64,000 bases of DNA from Brevundimonas mediterranea. Its GTDB lineage: Bacteria > Pseudomonadota > Alphaproteobacteria > Caulobacterales > Caulobacteraceae. Each line of letters starts with the position of its first letter. The stretch's first letter is position 1. A program made the translations under genes and the position numbers. The notes below the pieces were generated by a model. That model was given only the letters and a program-made list of their open reading frames with translations, had not been told where the DNA came from and did not search any database. This document shows, in pieces, positions 1-7,381 of the stretch. The stretch spans positions 1 to 64,000 of the forward strand of contig NZ_JACIDA010000004.1 of NCBI RefSeq assembly GCF_014196125.1. The letters run 5' to 3'.

Positions 1-122
1 ATATCTCGGGCGTGGTGCGGCGCGAGGACGGCTTCGTCGTCCTGATCGATCTGCCCCGACTGCTGTCCAGCACCGACACCGTCTCTCTGGCGTCCTTCCC
101 CAACATCGACCGCGCGGCCTGA
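1..122 (+). CDS. cheW: Chemotaxis coupling protein CheW, C-terminal end (partial)
   Basis: The window opens inside a reading frame (first whole codon at base 3) that ends with TGA at 120-122. The 39 visible residues include GVVRREDGFVVLIDLPRLL, which resembles the last strands of a CheW SH3-like fold, where a 'G...dg..illLdl..ll' pattern is usual. CheW links receptors to the kinase CheA in the cytoplasmic chemotaxis array. The next genes are cheR and cheB on the same strand, which supports the call. Everything upstream is outside the window, so a CheW-like domain at the end of a larger protein such as CheA or CheV cannot be excluded. Confidence 0.7.
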   Translation, partial: ISGVVRREDGFVVLIDLPRLLSSTDTVSLASFPNIDRAA

Positions 123-155
123 CGGTCCCCGGCCTCTCCTGGAAAGAACACAACC

Positions 156-1010
156 TTGTCTCACGCGGCGCTAGAACGGTCCGCCCCCCTCGTCGATCAG
201 ATCAGCGCCCGCAATTTCGAGCGGATGGCGGCCTATATCTACGACTACAGCGGCATCAAGATGCCGTCGTCCAAGCGGACCATGCTGGAGGGGCGGTTGC
301 GCCGCCGTCTGCGCAGCACCGGTCACGAGACCTTTGACGACTATTGCGACTATCTGTTCAAGGAGGACGGGCTCGAGGCCGAGTCCGTCTTCCTGATCGA
401 CGCGGTGACGACGAACAAGACCGACTTCTTCCGCGAACCCCGCCATTTCGACTATATGACGTCCCACGTGCTGCCCGAGTTCAAGGCGGCCGGGACGCGG
501 CGGATCCGGGCCTGGAGCGCCGCCTGCTCGATGGGGGCCGAGCCCTACACCATGGCCATGGTCATGCAGAAATTCGCCGATGAACAGGGCGGCCCAGACT
601 ATCAGATCCTGGGCACGGACCTGTCCACCGATGTGCTGGAAACCGCCTTGCGCGGCGTCTATCCGAACGAGATGCTGACCCCGGTGCCCGCCGACATGCG
701 GCGCTGGGTCATGACCGCCCGCGACAGCGGACGACGCGAGGGCCGCATCCATCCGTCATTGCGCGCGAAACTGTCGCTGGCGCGGGTCAATCTGATGGAC
801 GAGACCTATTCGGTCGGCGATCCGTTTGACATGATCATGTGCCGTAACGTCATGATCTATTTCGACAAGCAGACCCAGGCCAAGGTTCTGAAACGGCTGT
901 GCGACCGGCTGAAGCGCGGCGGCTATCTGTTTATCGGCCATTCCGAGAGCATCACCGGCATCGAACTGCCGCTGGTGACTGTCGCCAACACCATTTTCCG
1001 GAAGACCTGA
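156..1010 (+). CDS. cheR: Chemoreceptor glutamate methyltransferase CheR
   Basis: CheR transfers methyl groups from S-adenosylmethionine to receptor glutamates during chemotactic adaptation. The protein has 284 residues, normal for the family. Residues 20-80 form the helical N-terminal domain with an arginine-rich stretch (GRLRRRLRS). The SAM-binding motif [14 protein letters not shown] lies at about 119-132. CRNVMIYFD and [10 protein letters not shown] near the C-terminus are also typical CheR signatures. The chosen start is a TTG, 33 bases after the upstream stop and preceded by GGAAAGAA; an ATG lies well inside the protein. cheB follows after 4 bases, so the two are probably cotranscribed. 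Confidence 0.95.
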   Translation: MSHAALERSAPLVDQISARNFERMAAYIYDYSGIKMPSSKRTMLEGRLRRRLRSTGHETFDDYCDYLFKEDGLEAESVFLIDAVTTNKTDFFREPRHFDYMTSHVLPEFKAAGTRRIRAWSAACSMGAEPYTMAMVMQKFADEQGGPDYQILGTDLSTDVLETALRGVYPNEMLTPVPADMRRWVMTARDSGRREGRIHPSLRAKLSLARVNLMDETYSVGDPFDMIMCRNVMIYFDKQTQAKVLKRLCDRLKRGGYLFIGHSESITGIELPLVTVANTIFRKT

Positions 1011-1014
1011 TCCC

Positions 1015-2091
1015 ATGCCCAAGGTCCGAGTCCTGATTATCGACGACTCGGCCAGCGTGCGTCAGACCCTGGTCGACGTCCTGTCCGCCGATCCCGGCAT
1101 CGAGGTCATGGGCGTAGCGTCCGATCCCTTCGTCGCTGCGCGGCGTATCGCCGAGGACGTGCCCGACGTCATCACCCTGGACGTCGAGATGCCGCGCATG
1201 GACGGCATCACCTTCCTGCGCAAACTGATGTCCCAGCGGCCGATCCCGGTGGTCATGTGCTCGTCCCTGACCGAGGCCGGATCCGAGACCCTGATGCAGG
1301 CGCTGGAGGCCGGCGCGGTCGACATCATACTGAAGCCGCGCATCGGGGCGGCGGACCATCTTGCCGAGAGCGCCGATCGCATCCGCGATGTGGTCAAGGC
1401 TGCGGCGCGCGCCCGGCTGGGCGCAAGGCGAACGACGACGCGAACGCTGGACCCCGGAACCAAGCTGACGGCTGACGCCATGCTGCCGCCCCCGACCGGG
1501 GCCGCCATGGCGCGCACCACGGAGATGGTGGCCTGTCTGGGCGCCTCGACAGGCGGGACCGAGGCGCTGCGTGAGGTGTTGCAGGCGCTGCCGGCCAATG
1601 CGCCCGGCATCGTCATCGTCCAGCACATGCCTGCGGGTTTCACCGCCGCCTTCGCCAAACGGCTCAACAGCCTGTGCGAGGTCGAGGTCAAGGAGGCCCA
1701 GAACGGCGATCCGGTCCTGCGCGGCCACGTCCTGATCGCGCCGGGCGACAAGCACATGCTGCTGGAACGCCACGGCGCCCGCTATCAGGTGGCGATCAAG
1801 GACGGGCCGCCCGTGTCGCGCCACCGCCCCTCCGTCGACGTCCTGTTCCGCTCCGCCGCTCGGGCGGCCGGACGCAACGCCATGGGCGTGATCATGACCG
1901 GCATGGGCGACGACGGCGCACGTGGCCTGCTGGAGCTCAAGGAGGCCGGGGCCGTCACCGTGGCGCAGGACGAGGCGACCTCGATCGTCTTCGGCATGCC
2001 CAAGGAGGCCATTGCGCGCGGCGCCGCCCAGAAGGTCACGGCGCTGGAGCATATCGCCCGCGAGATCATGAACGTCGATCGTTCTCGCTGA
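1015..2091 (+). CDS. cheB: Protein-glutamate methylesterase/glutamine deamidase CheB
   Basis: CheB removes receptor methyl groups and deamidates receptor glutamines, opposing CheR. The 358 residues show the usual two-part layout. A receiver domain covers about 1-125, with acidic residues Asp10/Asp11 and the probable phosphorylation site Asp56 in [13 protein letters not shown] linker leads to the esterase domain from about 170, with the catalytic Ser178 in GASTGG, the histidine in QHMP, and the aspartate region near [12 protein letters not shown]. It starts four bases after the cheR stop. The gene downstream runs in the opposite direction, so cheB looks like the last gene of this chemotaxis operon. 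Confidence 0.96.
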   Translation: MPKVRVLIIDDSASVRQTLVDVLSADPGIEVMGVASDPFVAARRIAEDVPDVITLDVEMPRMDGITFLRKLMSQRPIPVVMCSSLTEAGSETLMQALEAGAVDIILKPRIGAADHLAESADRIRDVVKAAARARLGARRTTTRTLDPGTKLTADAMLPPPTGAAMARTTEMVACLGASTGGTEALREVLQALPANAPGIVIVQHMPAGFTAAFAKRLNSLCEVEVKEAQNGDPVLRGHVLIAPGDKHMLLERHGARYQVAIKDGPPVSRHRPSVDVLFRSAARAAGRNAMGVIMTGMGDDGARGLLELKEAGAVTVAQDEATSIVFGMPKEAIARGAAQKVTALEHIAREIMNVDRSR

Positions 2092-2185
2092 CGGGGGACA
2101 GCGGCCCGGCCGCTCGGCGGCCCGTAGACGGACAGGCAGACGGACGGGCCAGGCCTGCGCCTATCGCGCCCGACCGCCGCCCGGA

Positions 2186-4006
2186 TCAGAACAGAAGGTC
2201 GTCGAATTCGTCCTCGGCGGCGGCCGTTTCACCGGCTGTTTCCGTCATCGTCGTCGCCTCGTCGGTCTTGTCGGTCTCGGTAAAGACCGCATGGGCCGCG
2301 TGGACCGTCCGCTCGCGCGCCATGGTGTAGCAGCGCCCGATCTCGGTCATGGCGGCGTCCACCACTCCGGCGATATCGGTCAGATCCTCGACCACCGGTC
2401 CGGCGGCCTCGGCCAGGGCGATGGCGGCGGTGTGCAGGGCGTCGCCCAGGTCTTCCTTGAGGCCCAGCTGGTCGGCGGCCAGGGCCAGCGACCGGGCGGT
2501 GGCCTCGCCATGGGCGCCGAGACCGACCAGATCGTTCTCGACCACGTCGGCGGCGCGGCGCAACTGGCCCTGCACACCGTTCAGGCGTCCGGCGTCCACG
2601 TGCGCGTCGCCGGGTTGGGTGGTCTCCATCCCGTTGGCCAGGCCGGCCAGGGCGGTTAGGGAACCCAGGGTCTGGTCGGCGGCGTCTTCCAGATGGGTGG
2701 CGTGGCTGCTCAGCTCGATGGCGATGACGCTCAGGGGCTTGCCGATTTCCCCGAGACGATTGCAGCGCAGGCTGCTGTTGATCGCCATCTGCTGGATGTC
2801 GCGCTTGACCTTCTGAATGGCGTCCACCCGTCGGGCCAGGGCCTCGACCGCCGAGACGGTCTCGCCGCTGATGCGCTGGGCGTTGGTCATGGCCGCGGTG
2901 ACGTCATCGATCAACAGACCGGCCCGGCCCAGACTGATCTCGAGGTCGCGCAGATCGCCCCCACCGTCGGACAGGCCGTGGATGACCATGATCTGTTTGG
3001 TGTCCTGGGCCATGCCGGACAGGCTGTGTGCGACCTTGGCCGCTTCGGCCTCGAAATCGGTGGCGATGTCCGCCATCTGGTCGGCGACCATGTGCAACAG
3101 GCGGCGCTCGGCCCGGTCACGCGCCTCGGGCGACAGGTCCGCCTCGCGAACCGTGCGGGCCGCGACCTGGATGCCCAGTTGGACGTGTTCGATCCGCTGA
3201 CGGGTGATGTCGCCGATCTGCAGGGCCATCAGGGCCTTGCCGACCTTCATCTGGATGTCGCGCGCGATGGCGGCGACCGAGGCGGCGACCTCGGCGATCC
3301 GGGCGTGGTTCACGCGGAGCGTCTCGGCGTCGAGCGCCAGCTTGTCCGGCACCGCCGGAATCAGCTCCTTGTACTTGCCGCCCAGCCCCTGTTCGAAGGT
3401 CAGGGCGCCGTCCAGTTGGCGTGCGAGCCGCGTAAGCTCTTCGGCCAGTTGATCCAGTTGGGACACGCCGAAGTCCAGCTGTTCACACATCCGCTCGGCG
3501 AAGCCGGCGAACTCGTCTGCGGCCCGGATGGTCGCGCCCGCCGTGATCTTCACGTTCAGGGCGAAGGCGCGCAGATAGCGCAGCGTGGTGCGCATCACGT
3601 CTATATCGGCTTCCAGCAGGGCGCCGGCGGTCTTCAACTGATCCAGATCCGCCACCCGCCGTTTCTGCGTAAGGGGCAGAGCGTTCAGGCTTTCCGCCGT
3701 CGACAGCAACTCGTTGCTGGTGTGCGAGACCGATTCGACGTTCAGCGTCAGGCCCAGTCGATCGAGCGCCTCGATCAACCGGCTGACCATCTCAAGCGAT
3801 CCGGCCAGGCGTTCCCCCGCGTCGGAAAAACGGCTCTCCACCAGGGCGCGCGCTGCCTCCAGCTGATCCGTGACGTCAGAAGCGACGACGGGCGCGAAGA
3901 AGGGGGGGGCGGAATCCATGCCTGAATCGACGACGGCGTCGGCGGTCGCTGCTGGATCGAAATGCTGCGCTTGCGCCTGCATGCTGGGTCTCATTCTGAG
4001 AGTCAT
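2186..4006 (-). CDS. Soluble methyl-accepting-chemotaxis-like coiled-coil protein
   Basis: A 606-residue, mostly helical protein with no predicted membrane segment or signal peptide, converging on cheB. Most of it is heptad-rich coiled coil. Around residues 410-450 the text IQQMAINSSLRCNRLGE followed by GKPLSVIAIELSSHA follows the spacing of the chemoreceptor hairpin tip (I..IA.QTNLLALNAAIEAARAGE..GFAVVA.EVR.LA) but with altered residues. An earlier LQIGDITRQRIEHV also looks receptor-like. I infer a cytoplasmic receptor-type protein acting with the neighbouring chemotaxis genes. The altered tip means ordinary CheA/CheW contact cannot be assumed. The start is the first ATG of the frame; an internal start at the ninth codon is possible. 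Confidence 0.65.
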   Translation of the reverse strand: MTLRMRPSMQAQAQHFDPAATADAVVDSGMDSAPPFFAPVVASDVTDQLEAARALVESRFSDAGERLAGSLEMVSRLIEALDRLGLTLNVESVSHTSNELLSTAESLNALPLTQKRRVADLDQLKTAGALLEADIDVMRTTLRYLRAFALNVKITAGATIRAADEFAGFAERMCEQLDFGVSQLDQLAEELTRLARQLDGALTFEQGLGGKYKELIPAVPDKLALDAETLRVNHARIAEVAASVAAIARDIQMKVGKALMALQIGDITRQRIEHVQLGIQVAARTVREADLSPEARDRAERRLLHMVADQMADIATDFEAEAAKVAHSLSGMAQDTKQIMVIHGLSDGGGDLRDLEISLGRAGLLIDDVTAAMTNAQRISGETVSAVEALARRVDAIQKVKRDIQQMAINSSLRCNRLGEIGKPLSVIAIELSSHATHLEDAADQTLGSLTALAGLANGMETTQPGDAHVDAGRLNGVQGQLRRAADVVENDLVGLGAHGEATARSLALAADQLGLKEDLGDALHTAAIALAEAAGPVVEDLTDIAGVVDAAMTEIGRCYTMARERTVHAAHAVFTETDKTDEATTMTETAGETAAAEDEFDDLLF

Positions 4007-4078
4007 GAACCCAGGTTACGCGGCACAGGAAAACCGACCGTAAACGCCGACTCGAATTTCTGCGCTGGGCGGAAGAGA

Positions 4079-4831
4079 TCAGGGCAGGCGATCCCAGGAG
4101 ATGGCGTGAACCTTGTCGCGGCCCACGACGGCCGTCAGGGGCTCTGTGGCAAACAGGCCGGCGATGACGGGGTCGCGCACGTTCAGGCCGCCGGTGAAGG
4201 CGCCGAAAGCGGGCAGGATCAGGCGCGATCCGTCGGTGACAAAACAGGGACGACGCACGCCGCGGCCATAGGCGACGACGCGGGCGGCGGGGTGCAGGTG
4301 ACCGGCGACCTCGCCGTGGCGGTCGTCGCCCGGCGTTCGGGGCTCCGGCTCGTGGGTCAGGCGCAGGGCGCCCAGGGCCATGTCGCCCACGATCCGGCCG
4401 GGCAGGGACGCCTCGGTCCGGGCATCGTCGGCCAGGGCCTTGTGGTCGTGATTGCCTTCCAGCCACAGCCAGTTTCGGCCGCTCGCCAACCGGTCCAGCC
4501 GCGCCCGGTCCTCATCCGCCATCCGTCCGATGGCCCGGGCGTCATGGAAGCTGTCGCCCAACAACACGACAAGGCCGGGGTCGAGGTCGGCGATCTCGGT
4601 CTCCAGCCGGTCCAGGGTGGCGCGGCTGTCGTAGGGCGGCAGCATCTGGCCGCGCGCGGCGAAGGCCGAACCCTTCTCCAGATGCAGGTCGGCCGCGATA
4701 AGGGCGCGATGGGTCGGGAGCCACAGGACGCCCGAACAGCGCAGCACGCAGGTTTCCCCCGCGATCTGGACCCGCAAGGAACCGCAGGGCTTGCGCGCGG
4801 GGGACAGGGTCTGGCGCAGGGCGGCGTTCAT
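4079..4831 (-). CDS. pdeM: Ligase-associated DNA damage response endonuclease PdeM (metallophosphoesterase)
   Basis: A 250-residue calcineurin-like metallophosphoesterase. The metal-binding motifs are visible in order: ADLHLEK (D-x-H), LLGDSFHD (GD), LEGNHDHK (GNHD) and, near the C-terminus, VAGHLHP (GH-x-H). This arrangement matches the PdeM family that travels with Lhr-type helicases in the ligase-associated repair set. The start ATG overlaps the stop of the upstream helicase gene by four bases, so the two are translationally coupled. The precise nucleic acid substrate cannot be read from sequence; a phosphodiesterase or nuclease role is inferred from the family. Confidence 0.88.
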   Translation of the reverse strand: MNAALRQTLSPARKPCGSLRVQIAGETCVLRCSGVLWLPTHRALIAADLHLEKGSAFAARGQMLPPYDSRATLDRLETEIADLDPGLVVLLGDSFHDARAIGRMADEDRARLDRLASGRNWLWLEGNHDHKALADDARTEASLPGRIVGDMALGALRLTHEPEPRTPGDDRHGEVAGHLHPAARVVAYGRGVRRPCFVTDGSRLILPAFGAFTGGLNVRDPVIAGLFATEPLTAVVGRDKVHAISWDRLP

Positions 4832-7332
4832 GGCGCGTCCTCGTCCATGACTTCGGCGATCAGATGTTCGGCGCTCTCGTCCAGGATCATTTCGGCCGCG
4901 TCGCCGCCGACCCGCTCGCGGCCGATTTGGACCAGGACCGGCACGCAGAAGGGCGAGGGACGGGTCAGGGCCTGATGCCTGATCCGGCCCTCGATCCGCG
5001 CCAACATCTGGCCCAGGCGCGCCACATCAAGCAGGCCGGAGGCGGCGTCGGCGCGGGCGGTCTTCAGCAGCAGATGGTCGGGCTGGTGGCGGCGCAGCAC
5101 GTCGTAGATCAGGTCGGTGGAGAAGGTCACCTGTCGGCCGGTCTTTTCGGCGCCGGGCTGGCGGCGCTCGATCAGGCCCGAGATCAGGGCGCAATTGCGG
5201 AAGGAGCGCTTCATCATGAAGCTTTCCTCCAGCCAGGCCTCCAGGTCGTCGCCCAGCATGTCGGACTGGAACAGGGCGTCCAGGTCGATCTGGTCCATGG
5301 GCTTGATCGACCAGATGGCCAGGGAATAGTCGGTGACGACGAAGCCCAGCGGGCCGACGCCCAGCCGGTCCAGCCGCCGGGTCAGCAGCATGCAAAGCGT
5401 GGTGTGGGCCAGATTGCCCTCGAAGGGATAGGCGACCAGGAAATGCCGACCGCCGCGCGGGAAGGTCTCGACCAGCATGGACTCGGCGTCGGGAATGGCG
5501 GACCGTTCGGCCTGAAGCTCCAGCCATTCCTGCACGTCGGGCGGCAGGACGCGCCAGTGATCCGGGTCCTGAACCATGGTCCGCACCCGGTCGGCCAGGG
5601 AGGTGGACAGGGGAAATTTGGACCCGCCCCAGGACGGGATCTTCGGTTCCTTGTCATTGGCGTGGCTGACCAGGGCGTCGGTCCCGACAATGCCCTGAAA
5701 CGCCCAGACCTGGCCCGCGAACAGGAAGGTGTCGCCGGGCGTCAGCTGTTCGAAATACCATTCCTCGGCCTCGCCCACCTTGCGGCCCGGGACCAACTGG
5801 CGCGAGGCCCCGCCGCGACGGCCCGCCACCCGCACGTTCAGGGTTCCGGCCGAGACGATGGCGCCGACGTTCATCCGGTGCCGCTGGGCGATGTCCTTGG
5901 TGCGGGCCTTCCAGCGGCCGTCCGGGGTGCGGACGATACGGGCGAACCGATCATAGGTGCGCAGCGCGTATCCGCCGGTGGCGACGAAATCGACCACCTC
6001 CTCGAACTGCTCCCACGCCAGGTCGCGGTAGGGGCCGCAGCCGATGATTTCGTCATACAGGGCCTGCATGTCGAAGGCTTCGGAACAGGCGACGCCCATC
6101 ACATGCTGGGCCAGCGCATCCAGCGTGCCGATGTGGATCGGCTCCCAGTCGAAGGCGTTGTCGGCCACCGCCTCGCGGGCCGCTTGGCATTCCAGCATCT
6201 CGAACCGGCTGGCGGGCACCAGAAGGGCGCGCGAGGGCTCGTCCAGCCGGTGATTGGCGCGGCCGATCCGCTGGACCAGACGGCTGGAGCCCTTGGGCGC
6301 CGCCATCTGGATGACCAGATCGACGTCGCCCCAGTCGATGCCGAGGTCGAGGGTCGAGGTGCAGACCACGGCCCGCAGATCGCCCCGCGCCATGGCCGCC
6401 TCGATCTTGCGCCGCTGTTCGGCCGCCAGGGAGCCGTGGTGCAGGCCGATCGGCAGATTGTCGTCGTTGATCGCCCACAGTTGCTGGAAAACGAACTCCG
6501 ACTGCCAGCGGGTGTTGACGAAGATCAGGGCCAGGCCCGCGCGCTGGATAGCGGCGTAGACTTCCGGGATGGCGTGGCGGCCGGTGTGGCCCGCCCAGGG
6601 GACTTTGCCCTCGGAGATCAGCACATCGATCACGGCCGGGGCGCCGGGGTCGCCTCGGACCAGAGCCACATCCTCGACGGCGGGGGTGGGGCTCAGCCAC
6701 CCCCGGATCAGATCCGGATCTTCGATCGTCGCGCTCAGGCCGACCCGCCGCATGCCCGGCGCAAACTGTTGTAACCGCCCCAGTCCCAGCGACAGCAGAT
6801 CGCCCCGCTTGCCGCTCCAGATGGCGTGGACCTCGTCCAGAACGACGCATTTCAGATCGGCGAAATAGGATCGCGCCCCTTCCCAGGCGCAGAAGAGGGC
6901 CAACTGCTCGGGCGTGGTCAGCAGGATGTCGGGCGGGAAGTCGCGCTGACGCTGGCGTTTGGATTGTTTGGTGTCGCCGGTGCGGGTCTCGACGTGGATG
7001 TTCAGTCCGATCTCGCGGATCGGGGTCGTCAGATTGCGCTCGACGTCGGTGGTCAGGGCCTTCAGCGGCGACAGATAAAGGGTGTGGACGCCGGACCCAG
7101 GCCCGTGCTGCGGCCTTGGCCCCCGTTCGGCGAGCTCGATCAGGCTGGGCAGGAAGCCGGCCAAGGTCTTGCCCCCGCCGGTCGGCGCGACCAGCAGGGC
7201 GTGCCGGCCGGACTGACCTGCTGCGACCATTTCCAGCTGATGACGCCGGGGCGACCAGCCGCGCCCGGCGAACCAGTCGGCGAACAGCGGCGGAAGCGTT
7301 GCGGGAACGGCGGCGGTCGTCACGAACGGCAT
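4828..7332 (-). CDS. Ligase-associated DEXH-box helicase, Lhr family
   Basis: An 834-residue superfamily 2 helicase. Walker A APTGGGKT lies near residues 49-56, and the DEVH box (VVLDEVHAIWSG) near 165. Motif VI is recognisable as RLVQRIGRANHR, followed by the winged-helix and Lhr-core regions. The size fits the shorter 'ligase-associated' Lhr branch (about 800-850 residues) rather than the 1,500-residue Lhr of enterobacteria and mycobacteria. It unwinds nucleic acid using ATP and is thought to act in DNA damage repair. pdeM overlaps its 3' end. The ligase and exonuclease that often complete this set are not in the window. The upstream gene at 7382 is divergent, leaving a 49-base shared promoter region. 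Confidence 0.92.
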   Translation of the reverse strand: MPFVTTAAVPATLPPLFADWFAGRGWSPRRHQLEMVAAGQSGRHALLVAPTGGGKTLAGFLPSLIELAERGPRPQHGPGSGVHTLYLSPLKALTTDVERNLTTPIREIGLNIHVETRTGDTKQSKRQRQRDFPPDILLTTPEQLALFCAWEGARSYFADLKCVVLDEVHAIWSGKRGDLLSLGLGRLQQFAPGMRRVGLSATIEDPDLIRGWLSPTPAVEDVALVRGDPGAPAVIDVLISEGKVPWAGHTGRHAIPEVYAAIQRAGLALIFVNTRWQSEFVFQQLWAINDDNLPIGLHHGSLAAEQRRKIEAAMARGDLRAVVCTSTLDLGIDWGDVDLVIQMAAPKGSSRLVQRIGRANHRLDEPSRALLVPASRFEMLECQAAREAVADNAFDWEPIHIGTLDALAQHVMGVACSEAFDMQALYDEIIGCGPYRDLAWEQFEEVVDFVATGGYALRTYDRFARIVRTPDGRWKARTKDIAQRHRMNVGAIVSAGTLNVRVAGRRGGASRQLVPGRKVGEAEEWYFEQLTPGDTFLFAGQVWAFQGIVGTDALVSHANDKEPKIPSWGGSKFPLSTSLADRVRTMVQDPDHWRVLPPDVQEWLELQAERSAIPDAESMLVETFPRGGRHFLVAYPFEGNLAHTTLCMLLTRRLDRLGVGPLGFVVTDYSLAIWSIKPMDQIDLDALFQSDMLGDDLEAWLEESFMMKRSFRNCALISGLIERRQPGAEKTGRQVTFSTDLIYDVLRRHQPDHLLLKTARADAASGLLDVARLGQMLARIEGRIRHQALTRPSPFCVPVLVQIGRERVGGDAAEMILDESAEHLIAEVMDEDAP

Positions 7333-7381
7333 ATAGCATGTTCCCGTTCCGTTTCAGCCCCGACGTCGCTATCTATCGGCT

